Shown piece by piece: positions 42,218 to 50,687 of a DNA stretch of 64,000 bases. A program made the position numbers and the translations under genes. Each line of letters starts with the position of its first letter. Within the stretch, counting starts at the first letter, position 1. The stretch comes from Massilia phosphatilytica. Lineage in GTDB: Bacteria; Pseudomonadota; Gammaproteobacteria; Burkholderiales; Burkholderiaceae_D. The notes beneath the pieces were generated by a model. The model searched no databases, had not been told where the DNA came from, and was given only the letters and a program-made list of their open reading frames with translations. Location: positions 310,001 to 374,000 of the forward strand of contig NZ_PUIP01000003.1 of assembly GCF_002968015.1 (NCBI RefSeq). Direction: 5' to 3'.

Positions 42218-43402
42218 CTAAGCGCGCGCGGCGCGGCCGGCCAGCGCCGCCGCGGCGACGAGCAGCAGCGCGGCCAGTGCGAACGTCGCGCGATGGCCGT
42301 AGCCGTCGAACAGCATCCCGCCCAGGGTGGCACCGAGGCCGATCGCCAGCTGGACGACGGCGACGATCAGGCCCCCGCCCGCCTCCGCATCGTCCGGCAG
42401 CGTGCGCGCGAGCCAGGTCCACCAGCCGACCGGCGCCGCCGTCGCGACGAGGCCCCACACGGCCAGCAGCACGGCGACGATGGACGCCGTGCCGCCGAAC
42501 GCCACGAGCGCGCCGGCCAGCGCGGCCATCACGAGCGGAATGACGACCAGCGTGCGGTACAAATGCTTGTCGAGGACCGCGCCGATGCACGTGGTGCCGA
42601 TGAAGCCGGCCACGCCGATCGCCAGCAGCATGGCCGTCAACGTGGTCACGCTGACGTGCGTCACCGTTTCGAGGAACGGCCGCAAATACGTGAACAGCGC
42701 GAACTGCCCCATGAAGAACAGGCTGACGCCCGCCATGCCGTACGCGACGGCCGGGCGCTTCAACAGCGCGAACAAGCTGCCGGACCTCGCGCTTGAAGCG
42801 GCCGGCAGCGCGGGCAGACTGACGAACTTCCACGCGAACGCCAGCGCGGCGACAGGCACGATGGCGAAGAACGCGCCGCGCCAGCCGACGAGCGCGCCGA
42901 GGAAGCTGCCGGCCGGCGCCGCGACGACCGTCGCCAGCGCATTGCCGCCGTTGACGATGGCCAGCGCGCGCGGCACGAGGTGCTCCGGCACGAGCCGCAT
43001 CGCGGTCGCCGCCGACATCGACCAGAAGCCGCCGATCGCGACGCCGATGCACGCGCGGCCCGCCATGAAGACGGCGTAGTTCGGCGCGAACGCGGCGATC
43101 GTGCCGGACACGATCATCATCAGCGTGAGGCCGAGCAGCAAGAGCTTGCGGTCGAGCCGTCCGGCCAGGCGCGCCACGCACAGGCTCGTCACGAGGGCGA
43201 ACGCGCCGGACACGCCGATCGCCTGCCCCGCCTGGCCTTCGCTGATGCGCAGGTCGGACGCGATGGGACTGAGCAGGCTGACGGGCATGAACTCGGCCGC
43301 GACGAGCGCGAACGCGGCCAGGGCCAGGGCGAACACGGCGCCCCACGCGGCGGACACGTCCAGCGTCACGCCGCGTTCAAGCGATGGAACCTGCGGCTGC
43401 AT
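42218..43402 (-). CDS. MFS transporter, DHA1-type efflux
   Basis: A 394-residue major-facilitator protein with 12 hydrophobic helices. The motif-A-like loop LAGRLDRKLLLL follows helix 2, and the opening VAAEFMPVSLLSPIASDLRISEGQAGQA is characteristic of the NepI/YdhP/AraJ group of sugar, nucleoside or drug efflux carriers. Its ATG shares one base with the TGA of the upstream alcohol dehydrogenase (TGATG), so the two are translationally coupled. Substrate not predictable. Confidence 0.85.
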   Translation of the reverse strand: MQPQVPSLERGVTLDVSAAWGAVFALALAAFALVAAEFMPVSLLSPIASDLRISEGQAGQAIGVSGAFALVTSLCVARLAGRLDRKLLLLGLTLMMIVSGTIAAFAPNYAVFMAGRACIGVAIGGFWSMSAATAMRLVPEHLVPRALAIVNGGNALATVVAAPAGSFLGALVGWRGAFFAIVPVAALAFAWKFVSLPALPAASSARSGSLFALLKRPAVAYGMAGVSLFFMGQFALFTYLRPFLETVTHVSVTTLTAMLLAIGVAGFIGTTCIGAVLDKHLYRTLVVIPLVMAALAGALVAFGGTASIVAVLLAVWGLVATAAPVGWWTWLARTLPDDAEAGGGLIVAVVQLAIGLGATLGGMLFDGYGHRATFALAALLLVAAAALAGRAARA

Positions 43403-44451
43403 CAGGCGGCCAGGGTCGCGTTGTCGATCACGAAGCGGTACTTCACGTCGCCCTTCAGCATGCGTTCGTACGCGGCGTTGATCTCGTCGGCGCGGATCAT
43501 CTCGATGTCCGCGACGATGCCGTGCTGCGCGCAGAAATCGAGCATCTCCTGCGTTTCCGGGATCCCGCCGATCATCGAGCCGGCCAGCGCGCGGCGCTTC
43601 ATGATCAGGTTGAACACTTGCGGCGACGGGTGCGGCGTCGCGGGCGCGCCGACCAGCACCATCGTGCCGTCGCGTTTCAGCAGGTTGAGATAGGCGTCCA
43701 GGTCGTGCGGGGCGGCGACCGTGTTGACGATCAGGTCCAGGCTCTTCGCATGCCTTGCCATCGCATCGGCATCGCGCGACACGACCACCTCATGCGCGCC
43801 CAGCGCCTCGGCATCCGCGCGCTTCGATGCCGACGTCGTGAAGGCGACGACGTGCGCGCCCAGCGCGCGGGCCAGCTTGATGCCCATGTGGCCCAGGCCG
43901 CCGATGCCGACGATGCCCACCGTCTTGCCCGGGCCCGCGTTCCAGTGGCGCAGCGGCGAGTATGTCGTGATGCCGGCGCACAGCAGCGGCGCGACGGCGG
44001 CCAGCTGCGCTTCCGGATGGCCCACGCGCAGCACGTAGCGCTCGTGCACGACGATGCGCTCCGAGTAGCCGCCCAGCGTGTGGCCGGGCGCATCGGGCGT
44101 CGGGCCGTTATAGGTGCCGACCATGCCGTCGCAATAGTTTTCCAGGCCGGCCTCGCAGTCGGCGCAGTGCTGGCAGCTGTCGACCATGCAGCCGACGCCA
44201 ACGAGGTCGCCTTCACGGAAACCCTGCACGTGGACGCCGACGGCGGAGACCCTGCCGACGATCTCGTGACCCGGCACGCACGGGTACAGGGTGCCGGCCC
44301 ACTCGGCCTTCACCGTGTGCAGGTCGGAGTGGCACACGCCGCAGTAGGCGATCTCGATCTGCACGTCGTGCGGACCCGGCACGCGGCGGGTGATGTCCAG
44401 GGATTCGAGCGGTCGGTCGGCGGCGTGGGCGCCATAAGCCTTGACGGTCAT
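43402..44451 (-). CDS. Zinc-dependent NAD(P) alcohol dehydrogenase (CAD/YahK type)
   Basis: A 349-residue medium-chain dehydrogenase. The catalytic zinc site is in CGVCHSD (C40) and GHE (H62); structural zinc cysteines are C93, C96, C99 and C107. The nucleotide motif GIGGLGHMGIKLA follows at about 178-190. The YNGPTPDAPGHTLGGYSE segment is typical of the broad-substrate YahK/Adh6-like aldehyde reductases that prefer NADPH. ATG 44451 follows AAAGGATC. First gene of a three-gene operon with an MFS carrier and a LysR regulator. Confidence 0.9.
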   Translation of the reverse strand: MTVKAYGAHAADRPLESLDITRRVPGPHDVQIEIAYCGVCHSDLHTVKAEWAGTLYPCVPGHEIVGRVSAVGVHVQGFREGDLVGVGCMVDSCQHCADCEAGLENYCDGMVGTYNGPTPDAPGHTLGGYSERIVVHERYVLRVGHPEAQLAAVAPLLCAGITTYSPLRHWNAGPGKTVGIVGIGGLGHMGIKLARALGAHVVAFTTSASKRADAEALGAHEVVVSRDADAMARHAKSLDLIVNTVAAPHDLDAYLNLLKRDGTMVLVGAPATPHPSPQVFNLIMKRRALAGSMIGGIPETQEMLDFCAQHGIVADIEMIRADEINAAYERMLKGDVKYRFVIDNATLAA

Positions 44452-44602
44452 GGGTGATCCTTTCGTAGGGTTGTCGTTTGCATCGCAGGCCGACGATGTT
44501 AACGGCAAACCTCCCGCGCAGGACCGGCCGGGATTGCTTGACCTTATGAACAGGATTCATGAATCCACAGCGGAATCATGTCCGCCGCGTCATGAAATCA
44601 GA

Positions 44603-45199
44603 TCAGGAACGTGGTGACGGCGTCGGCAGCACGCCCAGCATGCCCTTCAGTGCGTACAGGACGACCAGCGCGCCCAGCATGTCGCCGGCCGCCATGACGG
44701 CGAAGCCCTGCGCCAGGTCGACCTTGTCGCCATGGAGCCAGAACCACAGGTGGTGCATCAGCGGGCTGGCGATGCCGAACAGCGGCACGAGCAGCAGCAG
44801 GCGGCGCGACGTCAGGTTCGCGAGCGATGCCTGCATGCCCAGCGCGCGCAGCGCGAACAGGTACACCAGGTAGGGCGCGAGGGCCGAGCTGATGCCGCCG
44901 GCGAAGGAGCGTACGGGATCGTCCGGATACAGGTGGAAGAAGCACTCGCACCACGATCCCAGCAGGACGCCCAGGGCGCCGGGCAGGCCCAGCAGCAGCG
45001 GACACAGCAGGCGCGCGCCCGCCGGCAGGTAAATCCAGCCGACCCCGCGCATGAACTCGACGTTGGGAAACACCCAGTCCTGCAACCGCGCCAGCAGGAG
45101 GTAGAACACGACCGAACCGACGACGCTCGCGCAGGCGACGCTGGCACGTTCGGACATACCCGGTGCGGTGCCGTTACCAGGAGTTAAAAGGGATGACAT
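44603..45199 (-). CDS. Integral membrane protein of unknown function
   Basis: About 198 residues with roughly five or six hydrophobic segments (VACASVVGSVVFYLLLA; LLCPLLLGLPGALGVLLG; LAPYLVYLFALRAL; LLLLVPLFGIASPLMHHLWF; GFAVMAAGDMLGALVVLYAL). The spacing and the GWIYLPAGARLLCPLL stretch recall MASE1-type sensory membrane domains, but no signalling domain follows. The start is uncertain: ATG 45199 or ATG 45157, neither with a strong ribosome site. It is divergent from a MarR-type gene, which may regulate it. Confidence 0.6.
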   Translation of the reverse strand: MSSLLTPGNGTAPGMSERASVACASVVGSVVFYLLLARLQDWVFPNVEFMRGVGWIYLPAGARLLCPLLLGLPGALGVLLGSWCECFFHLYPDDPVRSFAGGISSALAPYLVYLFALRALGMQASLANLTSRRLLLLVPLFGIASPLMHHLWFWLHGDKVDLAQGFAVMAAGDMLGALVVLYALKGMLGVLPTPSPRS

Positions 45200-45238
45200 G
45201 ATGCTCGGTAGGTAATGGAGTTCGTGTGGCTCTCGCAT

Positions 45239-45244
45239 TATAAT
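45239..45244 (+). promoter_or_regulatory. Consensus -10 element, possibly leaderless start
   Basis: A perfect TATAAT ends 6 bases before the ATG of the MarR-type gene (45251). Transcription would start at or near the ATG itself, implying a leaderless mRNA. The surrounding ATTATAAT is a palindrome, so it could also serve the divergent membrane-protein gene. The -35 (TGGAGT, 45216-45221, 17-bp spacer) is poor. Confidence 0.45.
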
Positions 45245-45250
45245 CCGTGC

Positions 45251-45610
45251 ATGAGCAAATCGACCCGTCCTGCCGAGATCTATCTGCGCTTCCTGCAACT
45301 TGCGGAAGCTTTGCGCGGGTTGCCGTCCCTGCCCTCGCTCGACCCGCTGGAAGAACGCATCCTCGGCACCGTCGCGCGCGCCATGCAGGAGGGCGAGCGC
45401 CTATGCGTGCGCGACATGATGGCCAAGAAGGAACTCGGCGCCCCGGCGACCGTGCACAGCCGCCTGACGTCGATGCGCGAAAAGGGGTGGATCATGCTGA
45501 CCGACACCGAGGACACGCGGCGCAAGCAGGTGACGCTCACGCAAGCGGCGCTGGCGCACTTCGACAAGCTGTCGAAGTGCATGGTCAAGGCCGTGGAAAA
45601 AGCGGGCTGA
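45251..45610 (+). CDS. MarR-like winged-helix regulator
   Basis: A 119-residue winged-helix protein. The recognition region MMAKKELGAPATVHSRLTSMREKGWI and wing MLTDTEDTRRKQVTLTQAAL fit the MarR fold (residues about 30-105), though it is shorter than full MarR proteins (about 140) and lacks the outer dimerisation helices. It is preceded by a perfect -10 rather than a ribosome site. It is divergent from the membrane protein at 45199, its most likely target. Confidence 0.75.
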   Translation: MSKSTRPAEIYLRFLQLAEALRGLPSLPSLDPLEERILGTVARAMQEGERLCVRDMMAKKELGAPATVHSRLTSMREKGWIMLTDTEDTRRKQVTLTQAALAHFDKLSKCMVKAVEKAG

Positions 45611-45622
45611 GGCCCAGCGGGT

Positions 45623-46021
45623 TCAGCCCCCCAGATAGTCCTCGTCGCTCACCTTCTCCATCCACACGACATTCACCCCATCCAGCGCTTCCTGGATGGC
45701 GAGATGCGTCATGGCCGTCGTCGCCGTCGCACCATGCCAGTGCCTGTGGCCGGGCGGGCACCAGACCACGTCGCCGGCGCGGATCTCCACTTTCGGGCCG
45801 CCGTCGCAACGGGTCCAGCCGCAGCCGGCCGTCACGACGAGCGTCTGCCCGACGGGATGCGTGTGCCAGGCGGAGCGGGCGCCCGGCTCGAACGTCACAC
45901 TCGCCACCGACACGCGCGCAGGCGCAGGCGGGGCGTTCAGCGGGTCGATGCGGACGGTGCCGGTGAAGTATTGCTCGGGGCCTTTGATCGATGGCTGCGA
46001 GCCAGGGCGCTTGAGTTCCAT
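45623..46021 (-). CDS. Cupin, manganese hydroxynitrile-lyase type
   Basis: A 132-residue single-domain cupin. WHTHPVGQ gives metal ligands H53, H55 and Q59 and GHRHWHG gives H94, the same positions as in the Granulicella tundricola (R)-hydroxynitrile lyase; the surrounding [26 protein letters not shown] and [10 protein letters not shown] are also shared as I recall that protein. In that family the enzyme splits or forms cyanohydrins in vitro, but the natural role in bacteria is unclear. ATG 46021 follows AAAGGACT. It stands alone between the MarR gene and pilY1. Confidence 0.85.
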   Translation of the reverse strand: MELKRPGSQPSIKGPEQYFTGTVRIDPLNAPPAPARVSVASVTFEPGARSAWHTHPVGQTLVVTAGCGWTRCDGGPKVEIRAGDVVWCPPGHRHWHGATATTAMTHLAIQEALDGVNVVWMEKVSDEDYLGG

Positions 46022-46110
46022 GCCAGTCCTTTCGGTAAAGGACCGATGGTACGGTCAGGCGCCTGCGTCTGCCCCCCGTGCCCGTTCACTGACCCCATGA
46101 AACGGGTTCA

Positions 46111-49100
46111 TCAATCCCCGGCCGTATAGCTGTACACGCGCTTGCGCTTCGACGCGATGGCCGGCCGGATCCGCTGCGGCGAGATCGACACGCTGGCCCC
46201 GGCCGACGCGGCACCGCCCTTCTGCACGGCGCCCAGCACGACCGAAACCGCCTTGCCGCCGATCGGCACGCTGCTGGCCTTCACCGGCGACGGCGGCAGG
46301 CCGCCGCCCACGAAGATCGACGAGCGCGTGCCGCCGCACAGCCCCGGCACGTTGATGGCGCCGGAGCCGTTCAGCAGGTTGACCCAGTAGCCGCGCGCTT
46401 CGCCCAGCGACGTCGAGCAGCTGGCCGCGTCGGGCGGCACGGGACGGTTGGTGCTGAACGTGACCATGCCGCTCGCGATCAGCGCCGACGTCACCACCTG
46501 CTCGCCCTGGCCGGACTGGTTCAGGTCCATGTACCAGCCCTTCGTCCCCGAATTCGGCAGGACCTTCGCGGCGGCGCAATCCGTGTTCGTCGTGTAGTCT
46601 GTCATCGTGTCCATGTTCGTCGCGGGCGTGCCGGTGGCGGCCGTCAGGTCGTCCAGGTAGACGTAGAACCGGTTCGTCACGTTGGCGTACGGGTATTGCG
46701 ACTGCAGCGGATGCTCGCGGTCGCCGCTGCCCAGCGCCACGTAGACCTTGCCCTGGCTGGCCAGCAGCGCGGGCGTGAACAGGAACTTGCGGCCGCTGCC
46801 CGACGTGTACGCGACCTTGCGCGATGTCCACGCCGCCGACGCGAGCGGCGTGCGGCCCGCGTAGCTGCCCACGAAGTCGATGCGGTAGATGCCGCCGCCC
46901 AGGTCGGCTGCGTAGGCGTAGTCGGGATAGCCGTCGTTGTCGACGTCGACGAGGGCCACGTCGGCGGCCACCGCGCGGTCGGTCTCGAACGAACGGATCA
47001 CCGCCCCCGTATTCGCGTCCAGCACGTACACGAAGTGGCCCTTGCCTCCGTCGCAACCGGGCGACGCGCTGTCGGTGTCTTCGCAGGCATTGTAGCCGCC
47101 GCCCACGACCAGCACGGGCGTCGTCGTCGAATAGCCCTTGATGAAGGCGACGTTCGGGGTCGACCACGTCTGACCGACACCGGACATGTCGGCCGTGCAG
47201 CCGAGGTCGTCGGTAAGGTTCGGGCAACCGGCCTTCCACTTGTACACCGGCTGGTCGGGATGGGTGACGTCCAGGCCGTACAGCATGCGCCCGCCGCGCC
47301 GCATCGCGGGGAAGATCCAGACCTTCGAGTTGTCGGCGTTCTGGTACAGGCCGATCGAGCCGTCGAAGAAGTAATCCTTGCGCGCCGGAGCGGGCGAGAT
47401 CGCGCTGCTCAGGTTCGGGTAGCTGACGAGTGGCGAGTTGTCCATCAGGCGCTGCAGGCGGCCGAAGAACTCCGGCGCGACGAACGACCAGGTCTCGACG
47501 CCGGTATTCGCGCTCACCGCGTGCAGCGCACCGTCGTTGGCGCCGTAGAACACGCGCACGCCGGTGGTGCCGCCGTAGTTCACGGGCAGCGGGCGCGAGT
47601 GGATCACGTCGCCATGGATCGAGGGCCGCGTCGTCGTCGTGGCACCGGCGCCCTTTTCGTTGTTGACGTCCGCGCCCTGGATGAAGTTGACGAGGTTCGC
47701 GGACAGGCCCGTGTTGGCCACGTCGAACGTCGCCAGGCTCGTGCCCGACAGCGTCAGCATGGTGCGGTTGACGGCCTGGCCGCCGCTCCACGTGCCGGCG
47801 ACGTTCCCCTGCCGCAGGATCTCGGCGGCGCCGCCCTTTTCCACCTGCGGGCCGTCCGGCAGGTCGGAATACGGGCTCACGCCGTCCGGCGCGCAGGCGC
47901 CGAGCGGGTCGGGATTGATGCCCAGGCCGCTCCAGTAGGTGCCCGAATCCGACGTCCAGTAGCTCGCCGCGCACGGCGTGACGAAGCCCGTCAGCGTATT
48001 CACCGCGATCTTGCCGTTGACGTCGCCCAGCTCGATGTTGGCGCCGCTGGCGATCAGCTGGTAGCGCTTGAGGTTGCCGAACCAGCGCGGCTTGGCGTCC
48101 GGGTCGGGGCGGAACATGCCGATGAAGACCTGGTTCTCGTTCTGCGACCGGTTCGTGGCGTTCACCGGCAGGCTGGTTGACGCGAACGTCGTGTTCACGG
48201 CCTGGATCTCGATGATGATCTGGCGCAGCGCATCGAGGATCGCCTGCTCGTTCCTGGCGGCGAAGTACTTGCCGCCGCCGGCCTTGGCCATGCTCATCAG
48301 GAGAGCCGTGTGGGTGGCGTTCGGCTGGGCATTGTAGACGTCGATCGTGTACGTCGTCACGTTCGAACGCGTGCTGGTCGTTCCGGGGACGGGCACGCCC
48401 TTGTCGTGCAGCAGGCGCGCCCATTCGTCGGCGTTGCGCGGGCCGGTATCGGTCGACGTGGTGCCGGTCGGGACGTCGGTCAGCACGATGTTCGTGCCGA
48501 CGATGTTGTAGGCGCTCGTGCCGGCCGGGCAGGATGCCAGCGTGGTGCTGGTCGGCGTGTTGTTGTACGTGCAGCTGATGTTCGTGCCCGTGCAGGATGC
48601 GGCATAGTCCGACGTCGACGCCGGCGGCGTCGAATAGCACTGCGACGTCATGCCGAGGTTCGTCGTCGTCGTGTAAGGCGGCGTCGTCGTGTTGCTGACC
48701 GACGTGGGCGTGATCGTCTGCGTGACCGTGTACTGGCGCTTGCTCGTGGCGGTCTGCGTCACGGTCACCTGGCGATAGCCCGAACCCTGGCAGCCGCTGG
48801 CGTTGCTGGCCAGCGCGCCGGAATACGTGCAGGTGCTGTTCGTCGGGCAGGACAGGCTGCCGAAGTCGGTCGTCGTGGCCGGATTCCAGTTGCCGTCCGC
48901 CGTGCCGACGCCCGTGTAGCAACCCGCGCCCTTGCCGTTCGGGTTCTGGGTGGCGGTGGCGGCGCTCGTCGTGGTGGCCGCGGTGCCGACCGCCGCGCCG
49001 ACCGTGTACGTGCAGCTGTAGGTCGTCGTGGTCGTGCTGTTGCCGCTCGTCGTCGTCTGCGTGGCCGGACAGGTCAGGTTGCCGTGGTCGCTGGCCGGGA

Positions 49101-50109
49101 CGTCCGCCGCCGTCGCGTAATAACCGCTCGTCGTGCCGGTCGCCGTCGTGACCGTGCCCTGGACGGGCTGGCCGGGGCTCGTCGTGGCCGGATGGTAGAC
49201 GGATTGCGTCACCGTGTACGACCGGCTGCCGGCCGGACAGGCGATGGGATTCACGTTGGCCGTCGCGGCGCCGATCGAGCAGCCTTCCGTGAAGCTCGCG
49301 CACTGCGCCGCGTAGGCGTCCACCTCGCCCGCCGCGGCCGTCGGGCTCGCGTAGCAGGCGTTGGTGACGCCCAGGTTGCTGGTCGTCGTCGCGTTCCGGG
49401 TCGTGAAGTTCGGCAGGCCGAGCTGGCTCACGGTGCTGCCGTTGAGCTGGTTGAGCAGGGAGGTATTGGCCGCCGTGTCGCTGGCCGGGCCGCTCGCGTT
49501 CGGGTTGCCGATGAAGATCACGAAGCTCTTGCCGCACGTGTTCGCGGCCGTCAGCGGCGAGCGGAACGTCGAATACGGCGTCGTGTAGCCGCCCGCGTCC
49601 GCGATGCTGGCGATGACGCCCGCCGGCGAGTACGCGTCGGCGCCCGCGAAGTAGTTGTACACGTCGTACATCAGGTCGCCGTACGGCGTGTGCGAATTGC
49701 GCTTCTCGTTCGGCGAATTGATGTTGTCGTAGATGGTGGTCAACTGGCTCGAGAAGCTCGTCTTGGCCGAGTTGTCGAGGGGGCGGATCGCGGAGCGGAT
49801 GAAGCCACCGTCGTCGTTGGCGTTGCCGCCCGTGACGAATTCCATCAGGCCCAGGCTGACCGTGCTGTCCAGCGTCGGCAGCAGGTTCCTGATCGCGCGC
49901 GCTTCCGACTGGCCCTGCTGCAGGCCGCCCGGCCATTGCTGGCTCTGGCGCGCCCAGTTCGACGTGTTGTCGAGCACGATCAGGATGCGCGGGTTGACGT
50001 TGCTGCCGCCGGACGCGCCGGTGAAGATGTCGATGTCGTCGGCGGCCGCGACGACGGGCAGTCCGGCGAGGCACGCGGACAGCGCCAGGGCGAGTGTGGA
50101 ACGGGTCAT
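46111..50109 (-). CDS. pilY1: Type IV pilus tip/assembly protein PilY1
   Basis: A 1332-residue exported protein (signal 1-22). The N-terminal von Willebrand A-like domain starts at about 41 (RILIVLDNTSNW, a weak MIDAS) and is interrupted at about 238-540 by a Thr/Ser/Cys-rich insertion before it resumes (DEWARLLHDKGV). The C-terminal PilY1 beta-propeller (about 660-1240) contains the calcium loop DVDNDGYPD at 1054-1062 that in Pseudomonas controls pilus extension and retraction. It overlaps pilX by ATGA and ends the minor-pilin operon. It should prime pilus assembly and act as an adhesin or surface sensor. Confidence 0.93.
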   Translation of the reverse strand: MTRSTLALALSACLAGLPVVAAADDIDIFTGASGGSNVNPRILIVLDNTSNWARQSQQWPGGLQQGQSEARAIRNLLPTLDSTVSLGLMEFVTGGNANDDGGFIRSAIRPLDNSAKTSFSSQLTTIYDNINSPNEKRNSHTPYGDLMYDVYNYFAGADAYSPAGVIASIADAGGYTTPYSTFRSPLTAANTCGKSFVIFIGNPNASGPASDTAANTSLLNQLNGSTVSQLGLPNFTTRNATTTSNLGVTNACYASPTAAAGEVDAYAAQCASFTEGCSIGAATANVNPIACPAGSRSYTVTQSVYHPATTSPGQPVQGTVTTATGTTSGYYATAADVPASDHGNLTCPATQTTTSGNSTTTTTYSCTYTVGAAVGTAATTTSAATATQNPNGKGAGCYTGVGTADGNWNPATTTDFGSLSCPTNSTCTYSGALASNASGCQGSGYRQVTVTQTATSKRQYTVTQTITPTSVSNTTTPPYTTTTNLGMTSQCYSTPPASTSDYAASCTGTNISCTYNNTPTSTTLASCPAGTSAYNIVGTNIVLTDVPTGTTSTDTGPRNADEWARLLHDKGVPVPGTTSTRSNVTTYTIDVYNAQPNATHTALLMSMAKAGGGKYFAARNEQAILDALRQIIIEIQAVNTTFASTSLPVNATNRSQNENQVFIGMFRPDPDAKPRWFGNLKRYQLIASGANIELGDVNGKIAVNTLTGFVTPCAASYWTSDSGTYWSGLGINPDPLGACAPDGVSPYSDLPDGPQVEKGGAAEILRQGNVAGTWSGGQAVNRTMLTLSGTSLATFDVANTGLSANLVNFIQGADVNNEKGAGATTTTRPSIHGDVIHSRPLPVNYGGTTGVRVFYGANDGALHAVSANTGVETWSFVAPEFFGRLQRLMDNSPLVSYPNLSSAISPAPARKDYFFDGSIGLYQNADNSKVWIFPAMRRGGRMLYGLDVTHPDQPVYKWKAGCPNLTDDLGCTADMSGVGQTWSTPNVAFIKGYSTTTPVLVVGGGYNACEDTDSASPGCDGGKGHFVYVLDANTGAVIRSFETDRAVAADVALVDVDNDGYPDYAYAADLGGGIYRIDFVGSYAGRTPLASAAWTSRKVAYTSGSGRKFLFTPALLASQGKVYVALGSGDREHPLQSQYPYANVTNRFYVYLDDLTAATGTPATNMDTMTDYTTNTDCAAAKVLPNSGTKGWYMDLNQSGQGEQVVTSALIASGMVTFSTNRPVPPDAASCSTSLGEARGYWVNLLNGSGAINVPGLCGGTRSSIFVGGGLPPSPVKASSVPIGGKAVSVVLGAVQKGGAASAGASVSISPQRIRPAIASKRKRVYSYTAGD

Positions 50110-50687
50110 GGGCTGGCTCCGGGTTGCGGACAGTTGGTGGCGACGTCGTCGCGGGAGATGCGCACGGCGACGCCCTGCACGACCTTGACGGATGCCTGCG
50201 TCGCGTCGTCGGTGGCGACCGCGCTCACGTCCCAGACGCTATTGTCGCAGTCGGAATTGCCATCGCTGGCGCCTTGCACGCCATGCATCTGGGACGCGCC
50301 GACAGCGCAGCCGATGTCTTCGTCGTCATTCAGGTTGAGGTCGGAATTCTTGATCGGCTGGACCTTCACGCAGCTGGGCGGCGGGCTCAGGGTCACCTTG
50401 ATGTCGTTCTTGCCGTCGCCGTCGGTGTCGACGCAGCGCTGGTTCGGCGCGCCGCACGTGTTCGCCAGCGCGCTGTCCGGCGTCTGGGTGAACGTGGGCG
50501 AACTGATCGTCTCTTCCAGCACGGCGTGCGCGGCGGCCAGCGCCTGGTCGCGGCGCTGCATGTTGCCGACCACCTGCAGGTTCGAATTGCCCAGGTTGAC
50601 GCTGGCCAGCGCCAGCATCGTGAGCAGCAGGAGCATGATGAGGGCCGTCACCAGCGTGATGCCCTGCTCGCGGCGCGGGGTCCTCAT
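50106..50687 (-). CDS. pilX: Minor pilin assembly protein PilX
   Basis: A 193-residue protein with short positive leader (MRTPRREQG) and hydrophobic helix ITLVTALIMLLLLTMLALAS, as in PilX, which lacks the Glu5 of classical pilins. NLGNSNLQVVGNMQRRDQALAAA is the conserved PilX continuation. The later region holds Asp-rich DTDGDGKND, which may bind calcium. ATG 50687 follows AAGGAAA and overlaps the pilW stop. Part of the PilVWX-PilY1 tip complex. Confidence 0.88.
   Translation of the reverse strand: MRTPRREQGITLVTALIMLLLLTMLALASVNLGNSNLQVVGNMQRRDQALAAAHAVLEETISSPTFTQTPDSALANTCGAPNQRCVDTDGDGKNDIKVTLSPPPSCVKVQPIKNSDLNLNDDEDIGCAVGASQMHGVQGASDGNSDCDNSVWDVSAVATDDATQASVKVVQGVAVRISRDDVATNCPQPGASP

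Noticed and set aside
48490..49389. Thr-rich repeats of pilY1 considered as a CRISPR-like or satellite array
   Set aside because: They are in-frame protein repeats of unequal length, without spacers.
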